From contig JACKDN010000019.1 in the NCBI GenBank assembly GCA_020633465.1, forward strand, positions 104,136 to 168,135: a stretch of 64,000 nucleotides of DNA, written 5' to 3'. The notes under the pieces are model-generated. The model did not search any database. It was not told where the DNA came from and was given only the letters and a program-made list of their open reading frames with translations. Below, piece after piece: positions 34,807 to 44,561 of this stretch. The DNA comes from Myxococcales bacterium. Lineage in GTDB: Bacteria > Myxococcota_A > Bradymonadia > UBA7976 > UBA1532. Position 1 is the stretch's first letter, and each line of letters starts with the position of its first letter. The translations under genes were made by a program, and so were the position numbers.

Positions 34807-36162
34807 ATGGACACCACACTCGAGATCGATCGCGAGGCGCTCGCGGCGCGCCGCGCCCGCGTGGCGGCGCACTGCGGCCGCCCCGCCCTGATCGCCGCCG
34901 GGGCGCCGCTGCCGCGCACCTACACTGCCAACACCTGGCCCTTCCGGGCGCACAGCCACTTCCTGTACCTGGTCGGGGCGCACCTGCCCGGCGCCTACCT
35001 GCTGCTGGACGACGATCCCGCGGTCTACGCGCCCGAGCCCCACGCCGACGACGCCCTCTGGCACGGCGCGGCGACCACCTTCGGCGATCTGGCCCTGTGG
35101 CTCGGCCTGCCCGTCCGCCCGCTGCACTTCCTCGAGGAGCGCCTGGGCCCGATGACCGCCACGCTGCCGCCGGCCGATCCGCGCACCTGCGACGCGCTGG
35201 CGGCGCTGCTCGGTCGGCCGGTGCGGCCCGAGACGGTGGCCCACGTCGACGAGGCCCTCGCCGACGCGATCATCGGCGCGCGCCTGGTGCACGACGCCTA
35301 CGCGCAGCGCGGGCTGCGCGAGGCGGCCGAGGCGACCGCGGCGGCCCACCTGGCCGGCATGCGGGCCACGCACGCGGGCGTGCGCGCGTGGACGGTGAAG
35401 GCGGCGATGGAGGCCGAGCTGGCGCGCCGCGGCATGGGCACCGCCTACGGCAGCATCGTCACGCCGCACGGCGAGGTGCTGCACGACGAGGCCCACCACC
35501 ACCTGCTGCACGACGGCGACCTGCTGCTGGCCGACGTGGGCGCCGAGACCCGCGGCGGCTGGGCCGGCGACGTCACCCGCACCTGGCCGGTCCGCGGGCG
35601 CTTCGAGGGCGCCCAGAAGGCGATCTACGAGGTGGTGCTCGCGGCGCAGGCGGCGGCGATCGACGCGGCGCAGCCCGGCGTCCGCTACCGCGACGTGCAC
35701 CTGGCCGCGGCGCGCGCCCTCACCGAGGGCCTGGTCGCGCTGGGCATCCTGCGCGGCGACGTCGAGACGCTGGTGGCCGAGGACGTCTACGCCTGGTTCT
35801 TCCCCCACGGCGTGGGCCACCTGATCGGGCTCGACGTGCACGACATGGAGGATCTCGGCGACCGCGCGGGCTACGCGCCGGGCCTCGCGCGCAGCGACCG
35901 ACCCTCGCTGCGCTACCTGCGCCTCGATCGCGATCTGGCGCCCGGCATGGCGGTCACCATCGAGCCGGGCTTCTATCAGGTGCCGGCGCTGCTGGCCCGC
36001 TGCGCCGATCCGCGGGTCGACCGCGGCCGGCTCGAGGCCTTCGGCAGCGTGCGCGGCGTCCGCATCGAGGACGACGTGCTGATCACGGCGCAGGGCAACG
36101 AGGTGCTCACCCGCGCGATCCCCAAGACCATCGCCGAGGTCGAGGCGACGGTCGGGGGCTGA
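34807..36162 (+). CDS. Xaa-Pro aminopeptidase family protein (M24B)
   Basis: 451 residues, cytoplasmic. The N-terminal AMP_N domain (residues 1-170) contains the family line NTWPFRAHSHFLYLVGAHLP. The pita-bread catalytic domain holds the five metal ligands: DVGAETRGGWAGDVTRTWPV (two Asp), HGVGHLIGLDVHD (His), MAVTIEPGFYQ (Glu) and GVRIEDDVLIT (Glu). It removes an N-terminal residue preceding proline. Length fits PepP-type enzymes. Transcribed divergently from the copper lipoprotein across a 157-bp gap. It converges with the giant lipoprotein gene, one base away. Confidence 0.93.
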   Translation: MDTTLEIDREALAARRARVAAHCGRPALIAAGAPLPRTYTANTWPFRAHSHFLYLVGAHLPGAYLLLDDDPAVYAPEPHADDALWHGAATTFGDLALWLGLPVRPLHFLEERLGPMTATLPPADPRTCDALAALLGRPVRPETVAHVDEALADAIIGARLVHDAYAQRGLREAAEATAAAHLAGMRATHAGVRAWTVKAAMEAELARRGMGTAYGSIVTPHGEVLHDEAHHHLLHDGDLLLADVGAETRGGWAGDVTRTWPVRGRFEGAQKAIYEVVLAAQAAAIDAAQPGVRYRDVHLAAARALTEGLVALGILRGDVETLVAEDVYAWFFPHGVGHLIGLDVHDMEDLGDRAGYAPGLARSDRPSLRYLRLDRDLAPGMAVTIEPGFYQVPALLARCADPRVDRGRLEAFGSVRGVRIEDDVLITAQGNEVLTRAIPKTIAEVEATVGG

Positions 36163-36163
36163 C

Positions 36164-39100
36164 TCAGGGGTTCGTCGGGAAGCCCAGCAGGCGCGTCGGC
36201 GCGGCGGGCAGCAGCCGCTCGGTCGGCAGCGCGCGGTCGGACACCCGCACCTCGCCGATGGCCTGCGCCGCGACGCTGACCGGCACCGCGATGCCGGGCC
36301 GGCAGCCGATGCACAGGGGCAGCGCCTGATCGACGACGCCCTCGGGCCCGACGCCGACGCTGGCGGCCCCCTCGAGATCGCGATCGAGCGCCAGCCGCGT
36401 CGTCGCGCCGCCGGCGCCGCGGTCGACCCACAGGGCGGCGTGGCGGGGCGCGGCGGGGGCCCCAGCCACCACCAGCGTGGTCTCGCCGAGGCGGCCGGTC
36501 AGCTGGCCCTGCGCCCAGCCGATCTCGAACAGCGGGCCGGTGCCGAAGCGGCCGATCGACGCGATGGGCGCGGCGACGTCGGGCGGGCCCGCGTCGGGCG
36601 CGGCGAAGCGCGCCTCGAGGGTCAGCGATCCGCGGTCGAGATCGACGGCGGGCACGTCGGGCACGATGACGCCGGCGCCGTTGGGCGCGAAGCGCCACGC
36701 CGCCCCGAGGTCGGGGTGCTGGTCCAGCGCGCTGGCCCCCTGCGCCGCGGGCGCGAAGGCCCCGTGCTGCCGGGCGGTCGAGATGTCGATCACCTGCGGG
36801 GGCCAGGCGTCGGGCCGCCACCAGCCCACCACGTCGGTCCGCGCCGACAGCAGGTCGTCCACGCGCGTGGCGGCGGGCCACGCGTCCCCGTTGCCCCAGG
36901 CGAGGCGATACGTCGGGTAGGTGGCCGGCGCCGAGGCGTCCGGCGGCGGCAGCGTGTCGACGAAGAACCGCACCCGCGGCAGGGGGTGGGCCCGCTTGTA
37001 GACGGCGTCCGCCGACAGGGCCCGTCCCCACACCACGACGTCGTCGGCGCTGCCGAGGCCCATCTGCCACGCGGTGGCGCCGTCGCGCTGGATCGCGAAC
37101 AGCCGCCATGGGGCGCCGCCGTCGAAGTCGGCCGGCACCGTGCTGTCGGTGGCGCTGCCCACCGGCAGGCCGTCGACGAAGAGCGTGAAGCGGTCGCCGT
37201 CGCGCACCCCCGCGAGGTGATGCCAGTGGCCGTCGGCGATCGTGCGGTTGCCGCTCACCTCGACCCCCTCGGGCGAGGCGGCCGTCGGCGCGGCGCCGAC
37301 GAAGCGGGGCACCCCCGCGGCCGAGAGCAGCAGCGCCGCGCCCCGATCGGGCTCGCCGTCCCCCGACACCGACCCCACCAGCACGGCCTGGGGGCCGACC
37401 CCTTGGACGGTGCCGGCGCGCAGCCAGAGCTCGAGCGTGAACTGCTCGCCCAGGCGCCACGTGCGCGGGCCGCTCGTGACGAGGCTGCCGGCGCCGAGCA
37501 CCGACGCCGCCCCGCCGGGATCGCCGAACCGCCCCGTCGTCGCGCGCACGTTGCCCTCGACCTGGACGAGCTGCGTCTCGGCGCCGCGGTCGTAGGCCGG
37601 CCAGCCCGCGTCCATGGTCAGGTACAGCGCGTCGGCCGGCACGTCCTCGAGCCGATCGCCCAGGGGTCGGGCGCCGACCACCTCGAAGGGCAGGGCGCGG
37701 CCGTCCGCCAGCACGCGCAGATCGTCGGCGTCGCGCTGGGCGCCGGGCAGCAGGGGCGTGCCCCAGGGGCGGCGCGCCTGCATCAGCGAGCGCAGCTCGA
37801 GCGGGGAGAGCGGACGCCGCGTGAGCACGACGTCGGCCAGATCGCCCACGAGGGGATCCCCCGCGCCCACCGCCTCGCCCGCGCCGAGCACCAGCGCGTC
37901 GTCCCCCGTGTCGACGTCGCAGCGACCCTGCACCGCGCTGGGCGCGCCCGCGACGGCGCCGTCGACCGTCGTCCGCAGGACGCCGGCGTCGCGCTGGAAG
38001 GCGACGTGGTGCCACTGGCCGTCGGTGACCGAGACGGTGGCCACGCTCTGGCCGCAGACGCCGCTGCCGCCCTCCAGCGTGAGCGCGGGCACGCCCGTGT
38101 CGGCCAGCAGCTGGACGCGCACGCCGGCGCCGGCGGCGGCCACGCGCCGCGTGCCGAACACCGATCGGGTGGCCGACGCGTCGTCCGCCCGCACCCAGAA
38201 GGACAGGGTGAAGTCGAGCTCGCCCAGCCCGTTGGAGGCGCGCTCGTCGGCCAGATAGCCCGTGCCGGCGAAGCGCCGCGCGGTGCCGGCCCCGAAGGGC
38301 CCCACCGTGGGGATGGGGGCGGCGCCGTCGGGCAGCACCACGCTGGCGAACTGGTAGGCGTCCTCGACGGGGCCGCGGTCGGCCACCTCGGCGCCCAGGG
38401 TCACCGCGAACAGCACGTCGTCGTCCAGGTAGCCGCCCGCCACCAGCGGCACCTCGAGCAGCTCGCGGGCCCGATGCGCCTCGGCCTGCCCTGCCGGCGT
38501 CCCGGGCGGCCCGGCGGCCAGCGCGAGCGCCGCGCCCTGGCTGGTGGGGCTGCGGGCCACGCGGAAGCCGGTGGTCGGGAGGAACGAGTCGGGCACGCGC
38601 GGCGTGCCCATCGCCTCGTCCGGCGGGCCCAGCGGCGCCGTGGCGTAGCTGCCGCCCACCGTCAGGCCGGACGCGGCCCCGACGGACGCGGGGCGGCCGT
38701 CGCCCGGGCGGTCGATCAGGGCGGCCGCGTCGTCGGCCACCCACTCGGCCAGGTTGCCGTACAGATCGCACAGGCCTTGGGGCGAGTTGCCCGCGGGCGT
38801 CGAGCAGGGCCGGGCCAGCGCCTCGGCGCAGTCCGCGTGCACCGAGCGGGTGCAGGCGTCCGGCGCGTCGCCCCAGGGGCGGTCGGCGCCCACGCCCGCG
38901 CCGCTGGCGGCCTGCCACTCGGTGAGCGTCGGCAGCCGGCCGCCGACGAAGCGCGCGAACGCCTCGGCCTGGCTGCGGCTGACGCAGTTGAGCGGCGCGC
39001 TGTCGTCCCGCGGCTCGGCGTGCCAGGTGCAGTCGCTCGCGGCCATCGGCGGCGGCGTGCAGGCCCCGGCCTCGACGCAGGGGGCGTACTGGCCCACGGT

Positions 39101-42100
39101 GACCTCGGTCCGGCTGAGATCGAAGGCGCCGTAGGCGAAGGTCCGCGTCGTGCCGCCGGCGCGTTGCTCGAAGCCGCCGGCGGGGACGCGCAGCCAGCTG
39201 AAGGGCTGGGGCGTGGCGCAGGCCGAGCCGGCGGTCTGCCGGCGCGGCAGCGCGGGCAGCGCCGAGCGGCCGATGTAGATGAGCCCGTCCACCTGGTTGC
39301 GCCAGGTGTAGATCAGGTCGCCCTGCTCCTGGCGGATGCTGTGCACGTCGGCTTCGATCCGATGGCCGGGCGGGGCGATGTTCGTCGGATCGACCTCGGG
39401 GAAGCCGTTCCAGTTCAGGCGGGTGTGCAGCAGTTGCAGGGGCAGATCCGGCCGCACCTCGACGGTCACCAGCGCGTGCACCTTCTCGAGCGCGCCGTGC
39501 AGGCGCTGGCCTCGTACGCCCGCGAGGACGAACGAGATGCCCGCGGGCGCGCTGCGCACGGTGCGCTGCGCGGTCACGGTCCACACGTGCACGTCGCCGT
39601 CGTACTGGCCGCCGATCAAGAAGCCGCGGCCCGAGGTGGTCAGCGCGAACAGCCGCTCCATCCGGATCCGGTCCGAGCGGACGACGCGCTCGCCCGCCGC
39701 GTCCAGCAGGACGATCCAGGTGTGGGTCCCGTCGTGCGCCGCGGCCAGGTAGCCGTCGGCGCTGGCGACGATGCGCACGTCGAGGGCCACGCCGGGTGGC
39801 CCGAAGACCTGCTCGGTGAAGGTGCCCGGGCCGCCGCCGCCGTCCACCGGCGGCACCAGCACCGCCGTCTTGGGCGGGTTGGCGCTCGAGCCGTGCATCG
39901 CGAAGCCCGCGGGCCCCGCGGTCACCGCCTGATCGTTGGCGAAGGGCGTGATGTTGGGCAGGGGGATGCGGTTCCCCGCGCGACCGTCGACGTCGACGTC
40001 GATCACGTACACCTGCCCGTCGTCGATGGCGACCAGCGCGTAGCCGGCGAAGGTCGGGGCGATGGCCAGGCGGCTGGCGGACTGGCCGACCGCGCGCGGC
40101 ACGCCCAGGGGTCGACCGGTGGCGTCCACCCGCTGCGTGCGGATGGGACCGGCGCCCTCGGCGGCGGCGATCCAGGCCAGCAGGTAGCCGTCTTCGCGCC
40201 GCGCCAGCACCGGGTTGCGGCCCGGGGCGAGCGCCCGGGCCATCACCGGCTCGCCCACGCCCTCGTCGGTCAGGCCATCGCAGTCGTCGTCGAGCTCGTT
40301 GCAGATCTCGTCCATCGCTTCGCCCAGCTCGACCTCGGTCAAGCAGGTGGGCTCGTCCTGCACGCAGCCGGTGACCGAGGGGGTGGCGCACCGGCCGAAG
40401 CCGACCTGACAGGCCACGCCGATGTACGGATCGTCGGCGAGGGCCTCGTCGATCCGGCCGTCGAAGTCGTTGTCCTGCCCGTCGCAGGCGTCCGGCATGA
40501 CCTCGGCTTCGCAGCCGTTGGCCACCTCGCCGTCGGCGTCCGCGGTGCCGTCGGGGCAGTCGAGGGCACAGCCGGTGGCGCCGCACACCGGATCGCCGGT
40601 GTCCTCGAGGTCCGGCGACGGGCAGACCGTGCCACAGGCGCCACAGTTCGTCGGGTCCGAGGCGAGGTCGAAGGTCTCGTCGATCCGGTCATCGCAGTCG
40701 TCGTCCTGCTCGTTGCAGGTCTCGACGCCGACCGCGCAGCAGGCCTCGTCGGTCTCACCGTCGCAGTCGTCGTCGGCGCCGTTGCACAGCTCGCGCGAGG
40801 CCACGCAGCACCCGTCGTCGATGTCGCCGTCGCAGTCGTCGTCCCGACCGTTGCCGCAGATGTCGGGCAGCCCCTCGGCGAGACAGCGCACGACGCAGAG
40901 GCCCTCGAAGCACTCGGCGCCCGGATCGCAGCTGCCCCCGCCGCCCGGGCAGCAGCTGGCGCCCAGGTGGCCGCAGGGCGAGCACAAATCGTCCGGCCCG
41001 TCGCGGCAGTCGTCGTCGAGGCCGTTGCAGGGATCGCCGTCCAGGCAGGGGGCGGGGCAGGGCCACGCGGCCTCGCCCAGGGCGTGCTGGGTCTGAGCGT
41101 CGCGGCCCACGTAGTACAGCCGCGGCCCGGCCCCGCCCAGCACCAGGCTGGGCGCCGAGACGCGCGCCGCGTCGAACGCGCCGTCGGGGCCCGGCCCCAG
41201 CAGGCGGCGCCGACCGCCGGGGAAGCCCAGCGACGGATCGCCGTCCAGGGCGAACAGCCCGAGGCCGTCGGCGCCCACCAGCGTCAGGCGGTCGCCGGCG
41301 ACGCGCAGCAGATCGACGGCGAGGGTGTTGTCGAGGCCTTCGACCGCGTCGCCGGGGACGAACAGCACGCCGTCCGGGCTGTGCACCGTCGACCAGCCCT
41401 CGGCCGAGCGCGCCAGCCCCTCGAAGCCGCGGGCGGTCAGCAGCAGCGCGAGGCGGTTGGCGCCGTCGAGGCCTTCGACGGGCCGGGCGCCGGTCAGCGA
41501 CGCGCCGTCGCCCACCGCCGTCCACCAGCCCTGGCCGTCGCGCCAGAAGTATCGGATGTCCTCACCGACACGCACGACCTCGAAGGCGACCACGCCCGCG
41601 GTGCCGTCGCCCACCGGCGCCGGCGGCGTGGTCGATCCGAAGCCGTCCGGGGTGGTGGTGGTGGTCAGCACGCCGTCGGCCAGCCACCAGGCGCGCAGAT
41701 GGCCGGACTGGCGCCGCACGCGGACGTCGAAGGGCACGCCGCCGCTCAGCCAGCCCCCGTCGACGCGCGCCAGCGGGCCGTCCGGCAGATCGTCGCCGCA
41801 GGCGGGCGCGCCGCCCATGCCGCCGACGCCGCCCACGCCGCCGACCCCGCCCATGCCGCCGATCCCGCCCATGCCGCCGATCCCGCCCATGCCGCCGGCG
41901 CCAGGCAGGCCGCCCAGGCCTGCCGACACCTCGGCAGGCCGCCGACGCCCGGCTCGCCGCCCATGCCGCTGACGCCCGGCTCGCCGCCGATGCCGCCGAC
42001 GCCCGGATCGCCGCCGACGCCGCCGACGCCCGGATCGCCGCCGACGCCGCCGACGCCGGGGTCACCGCCCGCGCCGCCGACGCCCGGCTCGCCGCCCGCG

Positions 42101-42444
42101 CCGCCGCTGCCGCCGGCGCCCAGGTCGGCCGCCGCGTCGACGCTGACGTCGGGCGAGGCGTCGCCGCCGACGTCTGGCGCGAGCGCGTCCAGATCCGCGT
42201 CCCGCGGGGGGCCCGAGTCGCCGGGTCGGTCGCCGCCGGCGCCGAGGTCCGGCGTGACGTCGCCGTCGGCGGTGCCCTCACCGACCACGCAGCGCCCGGT
42301 GCCGGGATCGCAGCGTTGGCCCGGATCGCACCCCTCGCTGGCGGTGCACTCGATGTCGTCCAGCAGCTCGACGCAGCCCGCGCTGGCCAGGGCCGTGCCC
42401 AGCAGCAGCAACGCCCAGGCCACCCGCGTCCGTCGCGCGCCCAT
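36164..42444 (-). CDS. Giant multidomain lipoprotein (MopE motifs, FGE-like domain, LamG domains), frameshifted
   Basis: About 2,093 residues once one G is restored near 41932. It starts at ATG 42444 (MGARRTRVAWALLLLGTALA, lipobox SAGC). An Asp/Ala linker and GGEPGVGG/GGMGGIGG repeats extend to about residue 185. Between about 475 and 740 lie six MopE-type motifs (CNGLDDDCRDGPDD, CGNGRDDDCDGDIDDGC, CNGADDDCDGETDEACC and others), then a blade-like region. An FGE/SUMF1-like domain spans about 1070-1305 (GRLPTLTEWQ, LYGNLAEWVADD, TGFRVARS) but lacks the catalytic Cys of GFRCA. Three LamG/concanavalin-like modules follow (near 1400, 1660 and 1935; GQWHHVAFQRD, GHWHHLAGVRD). The open frame seen alone starts at 41929. 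Probably a surface-displayed glycan or protein binder. Confidence 0.8.
41919..41938. repeat. Perfect 8-bp inverted repeat at the frameshift of the giant lipoprotein
   Basis: CCTGCCGA and TCGGCAGG flank a four-base loop. The frameshift of the giant lipoprotein lies within it: adding one C after 41932 joins the two frames as GGLPEVSAGLGGLPG. A hairpin in a GC-rich repeat is a typical place for a base to be lost in sequencing. Confidence 0.7.
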
Positions 42445-43388
42445 CAGAACCGCACCTGCGCCGCGGCGCCCGCCGGACCCCAGGGGCCCAGGCTGACCGT
42501 CGCGTCCTCGTCGTCCAGCAGCCACCACGCCAGCCCGCCTCCGACCGCGACCAGACCCACGCCCACGCCGGCCCAGCCCAGCCCCTGATACAGCCGCGCG
42601 TCGTCGTCCAGCCCCCGGGCCTCGTCGACCGAGCCCCCCTCGCTCAGCAGCGCGTCGCGGTCGTCGGCCGCGCCGAAGGCCTGCGCCAGCAGCACCGCGC
42701 CGGTGACGGTCACCGCGCCGCCGACGCCGACGACCGCCCAGGGCATCCACGCGCCGTCGTCGGGGGTGCGCGCCGCGCGCGGTCCGGGCGGCGGCGGCGG
42801 GGGCGGGGCGGCCTCGACGGGCACGAGGCGCAGCGTGAGCGCGCTGCGCTGCCCGGCGGCCAGGTCGAGGGTGCGCAGGGCCGTCTCGTGACCGTCCAGC
42901 ACCACGCGCAGCGCGTGCTCGCCGGGGGCCAGGCGCACGGTCAGCGGCGTGCGCCCCGCCGCGGTGGTGGCGCCGTCGACGAACACCGCGGCCCCCAGCG
43001 GCTCGGTCGTCAGCACCAGCGTGCCCTGCTGGTCGGCCAGCCGCCGGTCGAGCGACACCACCAGCGCCTCGATCTCGGCCCGGTCGGCGGCCTCGGGGGC
43101 CAGCCGCAGGTACGCGCGGTAGTAGTCGGCCGCGTCGGCCAGGCGGCCCAGCCGCTCGCTGACGCGCCCCAGGTTGAAGGCCAGCTTGGGCGACTCGGGG
43201 AACAGATCGAAGGCGGTGCGGAACTCCTCCGCGGCGCCCTCGAGGTTGCCCTGGCGGTACAGGTTCCGGCCGGTCAGGTAGCGTTGCTCGGCCAGGGGCG
43301 GCGCGCCGGCCTCCAGGCTGGGCTGCTGGGCGAAGGCGGGCGGGCTCGCCCCCAGCAGCAGGGCGGTGAGCAGGCAGCGGCGAAACAC
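42444..43388 (-). CDS. TPR and PEGA domain protein
   Basis: 314 residues starting at GTG 43388 with GAGGAG upstream. Signal peptide MFRRCLLTALLLGASPPAFA. TPR repeats cover about residues 30-110 (YLTGRNLYRQGNLEGAAEEF, LAFNLGRVSERLGRLADAA). A PEGA domain follows near 130-190 (GTLVLTTEPLGAAVFVDGAT, GRTPLTVRLAPGEHALRV). Two hydrophobic helices lie at about 215-235 and 265-290. This architecture is frequent in Myxococcota envelopes and is thought to support protein-protein contacts. The stop overlaps the ATG of the giant lipoprotein by one base (TGATG), so the two are translationally coupled and likely partners. Confidence 0.88.
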   Translation of the reverse strand: MFRRCLLTALLLGASPPAFAQQPSLEAGAPPLAEQRYLTGRNLYRQGNLEGAAEEFRTAFDLFPESPKLAFNLGRVSERLGRLADAADYYRAYLRLAPEAADRAEIEALVVSLDRRLADQQGTLVLTTEPLGAAVFVDGATTAAGRTPLTVRLAPGEHALRVVLDGHETALRTLDLAAGQRSALTLRLVPVEAAPPPPPPPGPRAARTPDDGAWMPWAVVGVGGAVTVTGAVLLAQAFGAADDRDALLSEGGSVDEARGLDDDARLYQGLGWAGVGVGLVAVGGGLAWWLLDDEDATVSLGPWGPAGAAAQVRF

Positions 43389-43429
43389 GGCGTCTCCTCG
43401 GGCGCGGGGGCGCTCAATCCTGGCCCAGA

Positions 43430-43454
43430 GCGACCGGCGGGCACAACCGGTCGC
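43430..43454. terminator. GC-rich hairpin in the gap between the hydrolase and TPR-PEGA genes
   Basis: GCGACCGG and CCGGTCGC pair perfectly around a nine-base loop. No T-run follows, so it could be a terminator or attenuator of another kind. It is the only clear structure in the 154-bp gap 43389-43542. Confidence 0.35.
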
Positions 43455-43542
43455 CCGGCGGGCCGCTCGTCTCGTCGGTGTGGCGTTCGTTCACTGGCGC
43501 GTGGGCCCGCCCGCAGGGGGCGATCGCGTGGGCCAGGCCGGG

Positions 43543-44550
43543 TCAGCGCGCCTTCAGGAAGGCCTCCACCGCGGCGTTGTAGTCCGCCGGGCAGTCGAGC
43601 TGAACCGTGTGGCCGCAGCCGGGCAGCGTGATCAGCGTCGCGTCGGGGATGCGGTCGGCGCCGACGCGCATCACGTCCACGGTGGCGCCGGCGTGCAGGA
43701 AGCGGTTGGGGATCAGGCGGTCGGCGTCGCCGTGGACGATGAGGGTCGGCACCGTGACGTGCTCGAGGCTCTGCCGCACGAAGTCGTTCTCCAGCAGGCC
43801 GTGCACCGAGCGCACGTTGGCGTAGGCGTAGGCCTCGAAGTCGTCGTTCTTCGCGGTGCGCACGCGCTCCTCGATCAGCCACTCGAGGTCGTCGCGCCAG
43901 CGATCGAAGTTGTTCTCGCGGATGGCGCCCCAGATCGCGTGCTCGTCGGCCAGCGTCACCAGCGTCGTCGCGAAGACCTTGCGGAACCAGGCCTTCTCGC
44001 GGGCGCTGAAGGTCTCGAAGCCGGCGGGCGAGGTCAGCACCAGGGCCGAGAGCTGGTCGGGGTAGCGGATGGCGTAGGACAGGGCGGTCTGGCCGCCCAT
44101 CGAGTGGCCGACGAGCACCGGCGCCGGGCCGCCGAGGTGCTGGCGCAGGGCCAGCACGACGTCGGCCATCGCCTCCATCGTGTAGGGGAAGCTGCCCGGC
44201 TTGTCCGACTTGCCGTAGCCCACCATGTCCAGCGCCACGACGCGATAGCCCAGCGCGGCGAAGTGGTTCAGCTGGGGCTGCCAGAACTTCAGGTACGAGC
44301 CCAGGCCGTGGACGAAGATCAGCGTCTTCGCGCCCTCGGGGTTCAGCTCGACGTAGGTGATCGTCGGCGTCGACTTCATGCGGTAGTGGGCCGCCACGCC
44401 ATCGAGCGTCAAGTGCTCCTCGGGCCAGGCGGCGCCGTCGGGGCCGACGTAGGGCACCTCGGCGTAGGGCAGGGCGGGGGCGTCCGCGTAGGAGCGCACG
44501 CAGCCGGCGGCGCCCGAGCCGACGAGCAGCAGGAGGATCGTCGCGCGCAT
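43543..44550 (-). CDS. Alpha/beta-hydrolase lipoprotein
   Basis: 335 residues. ATG 44550 was preferred over 44562 because GGAGG lies five bases upstream and the lipoprotein signal MRATILLLLVGSGAAGCVRS (lipobox AAGC) starts there. The hydrolase fold shows the oxyanion line LIFVHGLGSYLKFWQ, the nucleophile elbow VLVGHSMGGQTAL, the acid region LIVHGDADRLIPN and the catalytic His in LPGCGHTVQLD. It is most like the epoxide hydrolase/lactonase/esterase branch; substrate not predictable. It follows the porin gene by 11 bp. Confidence 0.9.
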   Translation of the reverse strand: MRATILLLLVGSGAAGCVRSYADAPALPYAEVPYVGPDGAAWPEEHLTLDGVAAHYRMKSTPTITYVELNPEGAKTLIFVHGLGSYLKFWQPQLNHFAALGYRVVALDMVGYGKSDKPGSFPYTMEAMADVVLALRQHLGGPAPVLVGHSMGGQTALSYAIRYPDQLSALVLTSPAGFETFSAREKAWFRKVFATTLVTLADEHAIWGAIRENNFDRWRDDLEWLIEERVRTAKNDDFEAYAYANVRSVHGLLENDFVRQSLEHVTVPTLIVHGDADRLIPNRFLHAGATVDVMRVGADRIPDATLITLPGCGHTVQLDCPADYNAAVEAFLKAR

Positions 44551-44561
44551 CGTGCCCTCCA

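Noticed and set aside
41926..41938. Programmed ribosomal frameshift in the giant lipoprotein
   Set aside because: There is a hairpin, but no slippery heptamer before it, and a simple missing G explains the break as in three other places.
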